64,000 nucleotides of DNA from Haloarchaeobius sp. HME9146 (lineage in GTDB: Archaea > Halobacteriota > Halobacteria > Halobacteriales > Natrialbaceae), in the NCBI RefSeq assembly GCF_025399835.1, contig NZ_JAODVR010000001.1, positions 124,001 through 188,000 of the forward strand, given 5' to 3'. The notes below the pieces were generated by a model. It was not told where the DNA came from. It saw nothing but the letters and a program-made list of their open reading frames with translations, and made no database searches. A program made the position numbers and the translations under genes. Shown here piece by piece: positions 42,579-51,467 of this stretch (positions are counted from its first letter, which is position 1; each line of letters begins with the position of its first letter).

Positions 42579-43454
42579 CTCGTCGTCCTCACTGGGTTCC
42601 CACCCTGCGGGCGTCGGCGAGTCGCGGCACGCTTTTCCGAGCAGTATCCAGGCGAGCCCGAGTGGCGACACCGTCAGGAGGCCGACCCAGGTCGGGACCG
42701 AGACGACGGCGACGGCGGCGAAGCCGACCGCCGACAGCGGAAGGACGGCCGCTGCAGCCACTGCCAGCCCGCCGAACTCCTCGCGAGCCGCGAGCCCGAA
42801 CAGGGCCGTCCCGACGAGCAGGCTGCCGAGTCCGACAGCGAAGGGAGTCACGAGTGGCGTTTCGGTCGTCGCCAGCACCGGCTCCGGGGTCAGCAACGCG
42901 CCGACGTGGACGGCACCGAGCCCGACGACCGACGTGAGGACGGCGAGGCGACCGAGGTCGCCGGCAACGAACTTGAGCCTGGTGTAGACCGCCCAGATAC
43001 CGGGGAACAGTAACAGCGCGGCGACCGACAGCGTCGCACCCGAGGGTGCAGCCGCGACCAGCGACGTCGTCGCAGACAGCACCGCGAGCCCCGAGAGGCC
43101 GACCCAGACCAGCCCGCCGAGCGCGCCGACGGTCCCGCCGCGATGCACCCACTTCGGCGGATCCATGACCTGTACGACGGCGTTCCGGGCGGTGAGGACG
43201 GTCGCGACGAACATCGCGGTCGAGACGAAGACGACGAACGCGAGCACCACGAACAGCAGGGGCGAGCCCGTCCGGGGGCGCACGTCGGCCACGATGCCCG
43301 GAATCGCGACGAAGAAGACGAACAGCCCGAACGCGAGGACCAGCCCGCTCGCGACGCCTATCTTGACATTGCGGCCCGCGCCCAGCGCCGCGAAGAACTG
43401 GACCATCGGCGGGCGACCCGGGCGGTCGTCGCCAGTGTCGGTGTTCTCGCTCAC
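42558..43454 (-). CDS. Integral membrane protein, about 8 helices, 298 aa
   Basis: This hydrophobic protein has about eight membrane helices from residue 28 on and a short polar N-terminus. I do not recognise a family or catalytic motif. A GTG at 43454 gives the longest plausible protein; an ATG 16 codons later is the alternative. It follows the MFS gene by 62 bp on the same strand and is probably co-transcribed with it. Confidence 0.68.
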   Translation of the reverse strand: MSENTDTGDDRPGRPPMVQFFAALGAGRNVKIGVASGLVLAFGLFVFFVAIPGIVADVRPRTGSPLLFVVLAFVVFVSTAMFVATVLTARNAVVQVMDPPKWVHRGGTVGALGGLVWVGLSGLAVLSATTSLVAAAPSGATLSVAALLLFPGIWAVYTRLKFVAGDLGRLAVLTSVVGLGAVHVGALLTPEPVLATTETPLVTPFAVGLGSLLVGTALFGLAAREEFGGLAVAAAAVLPLSAVGFAAVAVVSVPTWVGLLTVSPLGLAWILLGKACRDSPTPAGWEPSEDDELFEFVE

Positions 43455-43516
43455 GACCCGACCTTGGGAACTGGGGCACAAATCCGCGTCGGTCCCTCGC
43501 TGGCGGCCCCGCACGC

Positions 43517-44863
43517 TCACGCGTACGGGCCGAACTCCTCGCCCCGCAAGAGGAAGTAGCCGGTCCCGAGCAGGCCCACGACGGTCGCGATGGTGAACGC
43601 GAGCTGGGGGCCCGAGAGGTCGAGACCGGCCAGCGTGATCCCGCCGGTGCTGTAGAGCCAGCCGCCGACCGCGGCGCTCGGGATGGTGATGGCGTTCCGG
43701 ACCAGGTAGTACGACCCCGTGACGCGCCCGCCTGCGTCCTTCTCGGCCGGGCCGACGATGAGCGCCTTGTGCGCCGGGAGGCCGGCGAACCTGAGTCCGG
43801 AGAAGGCCCAGATAGCCCCGACGACGACCGCCTCGGAGAGGGCGATGCCCGCGATGTCGAGGCCGCCGTCGGGCGCGTTCACCAGCAGGACGGGGAAGAC
43901 AGAGTAGACGAGGAAACCGAGGCCCACCACCGGCACGAGGCCGGAGCGCTGGGTCAGCTTGGCGACCGGGACCATCGTCAGCAGTGCGACCGCCATCTCG
44001 ACCGCGAGGAACACGCCGAACAGTGCCTCCGGGGCGAGGAAGACGCCGAAGATCGTCGCCGTGGTCTGCAACTCGCGGGTGACGACCAGCACCGCGAACA
44101 CGTACACCATCCCGTTCGCGAACCGGACCAGGGTGTCCCCGACGAGCAGCGGGCGAAGCGGGGCCGGGAGGCTCGCGAGGTCGTCGCGAATCTGGGAGAC
44201 GCCGGCGAACTCCTTCCCGAAGGAGTCGCCCTCCGACTCGTAGAGGACGTACTGGGCCACGGTCGCGACGAGTGCAGCCCCGAAGGCGACCGCGATGACG
44301 TACCGGAAGCCGAGGTCGAACCCGTAGGCCGCCACGAGTCCGGCAGCGACGAGCGGCCCGACCAGGAACGCCACCCGGCGGAAGGTCTCGGTGCTGGCGA
44401 AGCCCGTCGCGAGCTGGTCGGTCGGCACCGACTGCTTGACGATGGCGAACGTCGCGCCCAGCCCGAACGACTTCCAGGCCTGTGCGAACACCAGCCCCGC
44501 GAAAATCCACGCCCACGCCGGAATCGGCCCAACCGCGAGCTGCTCGGCGAACAGCCACAGCGCGAAGCCGACCGCGGAGGCGAACCCGAAGGCGGTGAGG
44601 GCGGTCCGCGAGCCGATGCGGTCCGAGACGGCCCCGCCGGGATACGGGTACACCGCCCCGATGAGGTTCCCGAAGCTCCCGTACAGCCCGACGACGACCG
44701 AGGTGCCACCCAGCGCGACGATGTACTCGCCCATGTACCGGCCCGTCATCTGGAAGCCGAGGCTGAACGCGAACATCGCCACCGAGAGCACGAACACGTC
44801 CCGCTCCAGCGCGAAGAACTGCCGGAAGTAGGTGAGCGCCCCGGGCGTGTCGCTCTCTGCCAT
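43517..44863 (-). CDS. MFS transporter
   Basis: The 448-residue protein has about 12 membrane helices and the typical MFS loop between helices 2 and 3 (GGAVSDRIGSRTALTAFG). The conserved loop KLTQRSGLVPVVGLGF lies in the second half. It should export or import a small solute by proton or ion coupling; the substrate cannot be read. The ATG at 44863 precedes the first helix by about 20 residues. It is followed by an unknown membrane protein. Confidence 0.88.
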   Translation of the reverse strand: MAESDTPGALTYFRQFFALERDVFVLSVAMFAFSLGFQMTGRYMGEYIVALGGTSVVVGLYGSFGNLIGAVYPYPGGAVSDRIGSRTALTAFGFASAVGFALWLFAEQLAVGPIPAWAWIFAGLVFAQAWKSFGLGATFAIVKQSVPTDQLATGFASTETFRRVAFLVGPLVAAGLVAAYGFDLGFRYVIAVAFGAALVATVAQYVLYESEGDSFGKEFAGVSQIRDDLASLPAPLRPLLVGDTLVRFANGMVYVFAVLVVTRELQTTATIFGVFLAPEALFGVFLAVEMAVALLTMVPVAKLTQRSGLVPVVGLGFLVYSVFPVLLVNAPDGGLDIAGIALSEAVVVGAIWAFSGLRFAGLPAHKALIVGPAEKDAGGRVTGSYYLVRNAITIPSAAVGGWLYSTGGITLAGLDLSGPQLAFTIATVVGLLGTGYFLLRGEEFGPYA

Positions 44864-44988
44864 AGACGTGTCTGTGAGCGAGGCAGACAAAACCGGTTCG
44901 GTCGCGCACGATTGCGAGGAACAGCCCCAGACGGAGCGGTCCAGTCGGCCACGCGATTTATGACAGTTCGGGCGAACGACACACCAAC

Positions 44989-46140
44989 ATGCAACGACGC
45001 CGACTACTGGGCGTGATGGGGGCACTGGTCGGCTCCGCCGGCTGTCTCCGTCTCAGTGAAGGCGGTGGGGCGACCGGAACGGCAGGGTCCCAGACGGTCT
45101 CTGCGACCGACACCGCGAACGGAACCGCAGCCAACACGAAGGCCGACACCGCGACCGACGCCGGCACCGCAGAACCGGTCGACAGACCGCCGGGGCTGCA
45201 GGGCGACGGGGTCGAGGCGTACCTCGCCGACGCCCACCTCAACGCCCTCTCGCGGACATCCTTCACCACGTCGTGGCGGTTGACCAACCTCACGAGGGGC
45301 GAAACGGCGGAGGCGAAGCAGGCGCTGGTCGGCGGGTCGGCCGCACTCGAACGCTGGCAGGACGGCAGCGCAATCGACATGTACCGCACCGCAGAGGGGT
45401 CGTACTGGCGACAGGACGTCGGCGGGCAGTCCACCTACGGCCACGGCCGGTACGACTTCGACCGCCAGCAGCTCGCCCGGGCACGCCAGCTCAGGGAGCT
45501 TTTCGCCGCCGGACAGTGGAAACCACCCGAGGAGACCGACGACCGGACGTTCGCCATCGAAGCCGACGGCGTCGGCGAGACGGGCAGGTTGAAAGAGGAC
45601 TGGCGATTCCAGGCGAAGTCGGTCGAGTCGTTCACCGCGGAAGGGGAGGTCCGGCCGGATGGCATCGTCTCGAAGCTCACGGTCGAACTCTCGCTGCTCC
45701 GGGAGGACGACGGGCAGGACCGACTCGTCAAACTCCGCGTCGACTTCCAGACGACCGACGTGGGGTCGACCGACTCCTCCAAGCCCGACTGGTACAGCAC
45801 CGCGGTCGAGCAGGCACCCGACGTGTCCGCCCGCATCACCGACGACGGGAACTACGTCCGGATGGAACACGCCGGTGGCACCGCGATGCTTCCCGGGACT
45901 AACGTGGTCCTCTACGACCGCTCCGAGGAAACCGACCGCGGTAACTGGGGCTACGAACAGCTCGGACAGCCGGTCGAGGCCGGCACCACGCTCTACCTCT
46001 GGATGGAAGACGGCCAGTTCCACTGGAACCGCGGCAGCAAGCCGGCGGACGCGAACCCGACGCCACTCGACGGCCGGTACGGCTTCTGGATGCACCGCGA
46101 GGGCGCAGAGTACTTCGGGAACATCGAACTGCCGAAGTAG
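44989..46140 (+). CDS. Tat lipoprotein, tandem paralogue 1
   Basis: The 383-residue protein starts with MQRRRLLGVMGALVGSAGC, a twin-arginine-like signal and a lipobox cysteine at residue 19. A Thr-rich linker (about 25-60) leads to a mature domain of about 320 residues with no known family to me. It shares an 80-bp identical stretch (45787-45866) and the C-terminal GRYGFWMHREGAEYFGNIEL region with the next gene. It has its own TATA-like box (TTTATG at 44957-44962, about 30 nt upstream). It is a likely surface protein that arose by tandem duplication. Confidence 0.82.
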   Translation: MQRRRLLGVMGALVGSAGCLRLSEGGGATGTAGSQTVSATDTANGTAANTKADTATDAGTAEPVDRPPGLQGDGVEAYLADAHLNALSRTSFTTSWRLTNLTRGETAEAKQALVGGSAALERWQDGSAIDMYRTAEGSYWRQDVGGQSTYGHGRYDFDRQQLARARQLRELFAAGQWKPPEETDDRTFAIEADGVGETGRLKEDWRFQAKSVESFTAEGEVRPDGIVSKLTVELSLLREDDGQDRLVKLRVDFQTTDVGSTDSSKPDWYSTAVEQAPDVSARITDDGNYVRMEHAGGTAMLPGTNVVLYDRSEETDRGNWGYEQLGQPVEAGTTLYLWMEDGQFHWNRGSKPADANPTPLDGRYGFWMHREGAEYFGNIELPK

Positions 46141-46195
46141 TGCTCTGACAGTGCCGTCGGACTTTTAACACGTCAAACCTATCTATCGACTCGAT

Positions 46196-47320
46196 ATGCG
46201 ACGACGCCGACTACTGGGGACGATGGGGGCACTCGTCGGCTCTGCTGGCTGTCTCCGCCTCAGCGGAGGAGACACCGAAACGACACGACCGCCGACGTTC
46301 TCCGTGACGAACACGGGGACCGGGACCGCAGCCAACACGAAGGCCGACACCGCGACCGACGGGCAGAGCGCCGAACCACTCGACCGACCGCCGGGGCTCG
46401 AGGACGACGGCGTGGCCGTCTACCTGGCCGATGCACACGTCAACGCGCTCTCGCGGACCTCCTTCACCGTCTCCTTCCGGTCGACGAACCTCACCCGCGG
46501 CGATACCAACGAGGCACGGAAGGCACTCGTCGGGGACGAGGGGGCACTGGAGCGCTGGCAGGACGGCAGCGCCATCGACATGTACCGCACCGCAGACGGC
46601 TCCTACTGGCGACAGGACGTGGGGGGACAGTCGACCTACGGCCGCCAGCGGTACGCCTTCGACCGCCAGCAGCTCATCCGGGCGCGTGACCTCCGGACGC
46701 TCATCCTCGCCGGGCAGTGGGACGCCCCCGAGGAGACCGACGACCGCGCCTTCGAGATAACGGCCGACGGCATCGGCGAGCCCCAGGCGCTCATGGACGA
46801 GTACGAGGGGCAGGAGCTGAAGTCCTACGCCGCCGAGGGGAAAGTCCTCGAGAGCGGTGCGATCGCCGAACTGACCGCCGAGTTCTCGTACCTCCACCAG
46901 GAGGCCGACCGCCTGTTCAAGGTCCGGGTGGACTACCGGGCGACGGACATCGGCTCGACCGACGCCTCGAAACCGGACTGGTACAGCACCGCGGTCGAGC
47001 AGGCACCCGACGTGTCCGCCCGCATCACCGACGACGGGAACTACGTCCGGATGGACCACCAGGGCGGCAACGCGATGCTCCCCGGGACCGCCGTCGTCCT
47101 CTACGACCGCGACGGTCGCGGCAACTGGGGGTACCGTGACCTCGAACAGCCGGTCGAGGCCGGCACCACCCTCTACCTCTGGATGGAGGACGACCGGTTC
47201 CACTGGAACCGCGGCGGCAAGCCGGCGAACGCGAACCCGACGACGCTCGACGGCCGGTACGGCTTCTGGATGCACCGCGAAGGTGCCGAGTACTTCGGGA
47301 ACATCGAACTGCCGCAGTGA
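46196..47320 (+). CDS. Tat lipoprotein, tandem paralogue 2
   Basis: The 374-residue protein has the same architecture as its upstream neighbour: MRRRRLLGTMGALVGSAGC, a Thr-rich linker, and the same unknown domain. Shared motifs include ERWQDGSAIDMYRTA, GSYWRQDVGGQSTYG, and KPDWYSTAVEQAPDV. DNA identity is perfect over 46976-47055, pointing to recent duplication or gene conversion. The middle region (residues 180-240) is the most diverged. It has its own TATA-like ACTTTTAAC about 32 nt before the start. Confidence 0.82.
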   Translation: MRRRRLLGTMGALVGSAGCLRLSGGDTETTRPPTFSVTNTGTGTAANTKADTATDGQSAEPLDRPPGLEDDGVAVYLADAHVNALSRTSFTVSFRSTNLTRGDTNEARKALVGDEGALERWQDGSAIDMYRTADGSYWRQDVGGQSTYGRQRYAFDRQQLIRARDLRTLILAGQWDAPEETDDRAFEITADGIGEPQALMDEYEGQELKSYAAEGKVLESGAIAELTAEFSYLHQEADRLFKVRVDYRATDIGSTDASKPDWYSTAVEQAPDVSARITDDGNYVRMDHQGGNAMLPGTAVVLYDRDGRGNWGYRDLEQPVEAGTTLYLWMEDDRFHWNRGGKPANANPTTLDGRYGFWMHREGAEYFGNIELPQ

Positions 47321-47404
47321 CGACCGAGGGAGACGCCTTCCTCGCTCGACTCGAATACCGAAACGGCCGATACGTTTAGGCGAGTTGCTCGGAACCGCAC
47401 AGGT

Positions 47405-48544
47405 ATGCAACGCCGACACCTCCTCGGTACTCTCGCCGTCCTCGCTGGCACCGCGGGCTGTCTGCGGCTGGAAGACTCGGGAGCCGCGACCACCGGGCAG
47501 GCAGTGAGCGAGACGAGCGCCACCGCCACCGCAGCCGAGACGACGACCGCGACGGAGTCGGATACCACCGCCGAGACCGACGCGGCCGCCGCCGAGGTCC
47601 CCGACTACCCCTCCGGCCTCGACGAAGACGGTATCCAGTCGTACTTCGCGGACACGCACAGCAACGCTCTCTCGGGGGAGTCGTTCACGCTCCGCCGGCG
47701 CATCATCGATCAGGACCACGGCAGCACCTTGGAGAACGACCTGAACCGGGTCGGCAGTGGCGGGGAAGCGCTCGTGACGACCCAGTTCAACACCGAGGTG
47801 ACGAAGTACCACAGCAGCCGCGGCGTCGTCTGGCGGCAGACCCACCAGGGCAGTGTCCGGTTCGGTTCGAACCCGATGTCGCTCCCGCGTCGCGAGTTCA
47901 CCGGCTACCGGCTCCTCCAGAAACTGCTCCGGGCGGGCGAGTTCGGCGCGCCGTCCGACCCCGACACTGGCGGCGACCTGGTGACGTGGGACCTGCGAGC
48001 CGAAGCGCTGGCCGACCCGGGGCCAATCGAACAGCGCTTCAACGCGGCCGCGGTCAACAGCTTCGGTGCGGACCTGACCGTCGACGAGCGCGGTATCGTC
48101 GACGAACTCGTCGCGGAGTTCACCTTCGACCCGGCGTACGACGACACGGAGAAGTCACTGCTCACGCGCATCGAGACCAGCGACGTCGGCGGGACCAGCG
48201 TCTCCGAGCCGTCGTGGGCCGGAAAGGCCCGCGAGCGAAGCCCGAAACTGAAGCCCTCGATGGGCGACGACCGACGCGTCGTCACCATCTCTCACGAGGG
48301 TGGCGACCCGGTTCCCGCGGGGGCGGAGATATCGATGTACGACGAGTCTGGCCACCTCGGCTTCGAGCGCCTCCCAGAGCGTATCGAGACCGGTGGCCGG
48401 CTCGACGTGTGGATAGAGAACGGCCGGCTGGCCATGGAGTTCGGCGAGGCCGACGGCGCTAGCGCTACCCGCGAGTTCGGAAGCAGGACCGGCGTCTCGA
48501 TGATGCTCAACGGTGCGCAGTACTTCAACCGCGATCTCAGGTGA
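47405..48544 (+). CDS. Tat lipoprotein, tandem paralogue 3 (diverged)
   Basis: The 379-residue protein shares the signal (MQRRHLLGTLAVLAGTAGC), the Thr/Ala-rich linker and the pattern YPSGLDEDGIQSYFADTHSNALSGESF with the two upstream paralogues. The rest is only distantly similar (RGVVWRQTHQGSVRF aligns with the SYWRQD region, and GVSMMLNGAQYFNRDL with the C-terminal motif). It is thus an older copy. GTTTAG about 28 nt before the ATG may be its TATA element. Confidence 0.8.
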   Translation: MQRRHLLGTLAVLAGTAGCLRLEDSGAATTGQAVSETSATATAAETTTATESDTTAETDAAAAEVPDYPSGLDEDGIQSYFADTHSNALSGESFTLRRRIIDQDHGSTLENDLNRVGSGGEALVTTQFNTEVTKYHSSRGVVWRQTHQGSVRFGSNPMSLPRREFTGYRLLQKLLRAGEFGAPSDPDTGGDLVTWDLRAEALADPGPIEQRFNAAAVNSFGADLTVDERGIVDELVAEFTFDPAYDDTEKSLLTRIETSDVGGTSVSEPSWAGKARERSPKLKPSMGDDRRVVTISHEGGDPVPAGAEISMYDESGHLGFERLPERIETGGRLDVWIENGRLAMEFGEADGASATREFGSRTGVSMMLNGAQYFNRDLR

Positions 48545-48625
48545 GCCGGAAACCAGCGGGTGACGCCGCCGCATGTCGGTTGGTATACCGAACACCTAAA
48601 GGGTGACCGACCTTTCTGTAGGGCA

Positions 48626-49582
48626 ATGACGACCCTGGGAACCGCGAGCGCGGCCCCCGGCGAGGTCGACACCGGTCGCCTGACCGTCGGGGAGACCCGC
48701 GACGGCAGCCCGGTCGGCCTCCCTGTCGCCGTGGTCAACGGCGAGCAGGACGGCCGGACCCTCTACATGCAGGCCGTGAGCGACGGGAACGAGTTGAACG
48801 GTGTCGGCGTCATCCGCGAGGTGTTCCCCCAGCTGGACCCCGCGACGCTGGCCGGCGAGATACGCATCGTCGGCATCGTGAACTACCACGGCTTCCAGAT
48901 CGACTCGCACCGGAACCCCATCGACGACACGAAACTGAACCGGACCTACCCCGGCGACCACGACGGCACCTCCTCGGAGCGCCTCGCCGCGGCCACGTTC
49001 GACGCGGCCCGTGACGCCGACCTCATCCTCGACCTCCACCAGGGGTCGGACAGCCGGATGATAAACGAGACGCGGGTGCGCTGTGGCCGTCGTCACCGCC
49101 TGCACCAGAAGTGCCTCGAGCTCGCGAAGGTGTTCGGCGCGGGTCACATCCTCGACCAGAAGGGCCCCGACGGCCAGCTTGCACGAGCCGGCCCCGACGA
49201 GGGCATCCCGACCATCGACCCCGAACTCGGCGGCACCGTGGGCTTCGACCACGAGAGCATCGAGATCGGTGTCGACGGTGTGTTCAACGTCCTCCGGTAC
49301 TACGACTTCCTCGACGAGGACGCAACGACGGAGACCCAGACCCGCGCGAAGGGCTTCGACCAGTACGGCTCGCCGGCCGGCGGGCTCGTGTCCTTCGAAC
49401 CCGACCTCGGAGAGCAGGTCGACCGCGGCGACGTCCTGTTCACCGTCACCGATGCGTTCGGCCAGCTGAAGGCCGAAGTGACCGCCGACTCGAACGGTAT
49501 CTTCTGGCGCGCCCGCCGGCTCCCGCAGGTCGCGACCGGCGAGTACGTCTGTTCGGTCGGCACGGACATCGACTCCTACTGA
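48626..49582 (+). CDS. Succinylglutamate desuccinylase/aspartoacylase-family protein
   Basis: The 318-residue protein belongs to the M14-like AstE/AspA family, with DLILDLHQGSD supplying a zinc ligand and FQIDSHRNPIDDTKLNRTYPG binding substrate. A biotinyl-like C-terminal domain (PAGGLVSFEPDLGEQVDRGDVLFTVTD) follows. In the first zinc motif (usually HGxE) the sequence is SDGNE, so the His is replaced by Asp. It could still bind metal but may act on an unusual amide. CCTAAAGG at 48594-48601 places the promoter 29 nt upstream. thrC follows after 5 bp. Confidence 0.85.
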   Translation: MTTLGTASAAPGEVDTGRLTVGETRDGSPVGLPVAVVNGEQDGRTLYMQAVSDGNELNGVGVIREVFPQLDPATLAGEIRIVGIVNYHGFQIDSHRNPIDDTKLNRTYPGDHDGTSSERLAAATFDAARDADLILDLHQGSDSRMINETRVRCGRRHRLHQKCLELAKVFGAGHILDQKGPDGQLARAGPDEGIPTIDPELGGTVGFDHESIEIGVDGVFNVLRYYDFLDEDATTETQTRAKGFDQYGSPAGGLVSFEPDLGEQVDRGDVLFTVTDAFGQLKAEVTADSNGIFWRARRLPQVATGEYVCSVGTDIDSY

Positions 49583-49587
49583 TTCCC

Positions 49588-50691
49588 ATGCAGCACCTCT
49601 ACTGCCCCGAGTGTGGCACCGAACACGAAGCAAGTGCGGACGAACCGTGGCGCTGCCCCACAGACGGCCACGCGCTCGACCTCGAGACGCCGCCACTGCC
49701 GGACGGGAACCCGCTCCCCGTCAGCCAGCTGGACACGCGTCGCGGCCTCTGGACGTTCCACGAGTTCATCCCGGTCGACCAGCGCGTGACGCTGGGCGAG
49801 GGGTTCACCCCACTGGTGGACGCGCCCCACTGGGACGCCGAGTTCAAGCTCGAGTACGTCTCGCCGACCGGCTCGTTCAAGGACCGCGGCGCGACGACCA
49901 CCCTCTCGCGAGCCGCCGGTCTCGGCGTCGAGAAGGTCATCGAGGACTCCTCCGGGAACGCCGGCTCCGCCATCGCGACCTACGCGGCCCGCGCCGGCAT
50001 CGAGGCCGACGTGTACGTCCCGGCCGACGTGAAGCAGTCGAAGCTCATGGCCATCCAGCGCTCGGGTGCCCGCCCGGTCCGCGTCGAGGGCACTCGCGAG
50101 GACGTGACGCAGGCGGCCATCGACGCCGTCGAGAACGGTGAGGGCTGGTACGCCAGCCACGCCTGGAACCCCGCGTTCTATGCCGGCACGATGACGTTCG
50201 CCATCGAACTCGCCGCCCAGCGCGACTGGAGTGCCCCCGACGCCGTCGTCACCCCGGTCGGCCACGGCACCCTGCTGTTGGGCGCCTACCGCGGCTTCGA
50301 CGTGCTCGAACGCGCCGGCATCATCGACTCCATGCCCCGCCTGCTCGGCGTGCAGGCTGCCGGCTACGCGCCCATCGCGGACACCTTCCACGGCTCGCCC
50401 GAGACCGAGGACGACCACCCCAACGACATCGCCGACGGAATCCAGATCCGCGAACCGGCCCGCATGGACCAGCTCGTCGACGCCCTCGAGGCCACCGGCG
50501 GCGACTGCATCGCCCTCGGTGAGAACATCGTCGAGAACACGCTGGATGCCCTGCACCGCCGCGGCTTCTACGTCGAACCCACCTGTGCGACCGCGCCCGC
50601 CGCGCTGACCAAGTACCGCGAGATGGGCGTCCTCGACGAGGACGACGACGTGGTCGTCCCGCTCACCGGCAGCGGCCTGACGACGCTCTGA
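49588..50691 (+). CDS. thrC: Threonine synthase
   Basis: The 367-residue PLP enzyme converts O-phosphohomoserine to threonine. It has an N-terminal zinc-ribbon-like segment (CPECGTEHEASADEPWRCP), the PLP lysine in SPTGSFKDRGA, SSGNAGSAIATYAARAG and the VGHGTLLLGAYRGF cofactor loop. The length is on the short side for the family but typical of archaeal type. The gene lies 5 bp after the aspartoacylase-like gene and 3 bp before the Nudix gene, so the three form an operon. Confidence 0.88.
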   Translation: MQHLYCPECGTEHEASADEPWRCPTDGHALDLETPPLPDGNPLPVSQLDTRRGLWTFHEFIPVDQRVTLGEGFTPLVDAPHWDAEFKLEYVSPTGSFKDRGATTTLSRAAGLGVEKVIEDSSGNAGSAIATYAARAGIEADVYVPADVKQSKLMAIQRSGARPVRVEGTREDVTQAAIDAVENGEGWYASHAWNPAFYAGTMTFAIELAAQRDWSAPDAVVTPVGHGTLLLGAYRGFDVLERAGIIDSMPRLLGVQAAGYAPIADTFHGSPETEDDHPNDIADGIQIREPARMDQLVDALEATGGDCIALGENIVENTLDALHRRGFYVEPTCATAPAALTKYREMGVLDEDDDVVVPLTGSGLTTL

Positions 50692-50694
50692 GCC

Positions 50695-51219
50695 GTGACG
50701 AGCCACCCCGCCTCGTTCTGCCCGGACTGTGGGACTGAGACCGAGAGCACGCACTTCGACGGGCGCGACCGGAAGCTCTGCCCCGCCTGCGAGCGCATCG
50801 TCTGGCACAACCCCATCCCGACCGCCGGCGTCGCCGTGGTCGGTGACGAGGGTGTGCTACTCGGTCAGCGCGACGTCGAACCAGGCATCGGCGAGTGGGG
50901 CGTCCCCGGCGGCCACATGGAGGTCGACGAGACCCCCGAGGAAGCTGCCGCCCGCGAACTCGAAGAAGAGACCGGCGTCAGCGTCGACCCCGACGAGTTG
51001 GCACTCCTCGAGACGTTCACGAGCGGTCCGTTCGCGGGGAAGTACGTCGTCTCCATCGGGTTCGCGGTCCGCGCCGAGGCGACGACGGGGACGCCGGAAG
51101 CCCTGAACGAGGTGCAGGCGGTCGGCTGGTTCACGCCCAGGTCGTTCGCTGCCAGTGACGCGGTGCTGCACGAAGACCACGCCCAGCGCCTGCGGCTCGC
51201 GTGGGAACGGTTTGGGTAG
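50695..51219 (+). CDS. Nudix hydrolase with N-terminal zinc ribbon
   Basis: The 174-residue protein has a zinc ribbon (CPDCGTE and CPACERI) and then a Nudix fold with the Nudix box GGHMEVDETPEEAAARELEEETGV. It resembles NudC-like or NADH-pyrophosphatase-type proteins and hydrolyses a nucleoside diphosphate linked to another group. The start is a GTG at 50695, 3 bp after thrC. The 248-bp space downstream holds no gene I can support. Confidence 0.9.
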   Translation: MTSHPASFCPDCGTETESTHFDGRDRKLCPACERIVWHNPIPTAGVAVVGDEGVLLGQRDVEPGIGEWGVPGGHMEVDETPEEAAARELEEETGVSVDPDELALLETFTSGPFAGKYVVSIGFAVRAEATTGTPEALNEVQAVGWFTPRSFAASDAVLHEDHAQRLRLAWERFG

Positions 51220-51467
51220 TCAAGGTGGAGTGGAAGCGAAGGGGTTCTAATTTTGCAGTGGCGGGTGGCGCGCGTCGGAAGCAGTCGCCGAACGATAGTG
51301 AGGCGGATGCTGGAGCGTGCGAGGGACGACTGGAACGAAGCGTAGCGAAGTGAAAGGAGTCGGCTGGGGAGGGTGTGGTGCGGTCTCCATTTCAACCAGC
51401 GATAGTCGACGAGGTCGAACCAGTCGCAACGCTCGAAACACGAGCAGAACCACCCAGAACGACTGCG

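Noticed and set aside
42558-44909. A single 783-codon frame joining the 298-aa membrane protein to sequence under the MFS gene
   Set aside because: The upstream part is out of frame with the MFS gene and looks like a shadow of it. Only the part after the GTG at 43454 looks like a membrane protein.
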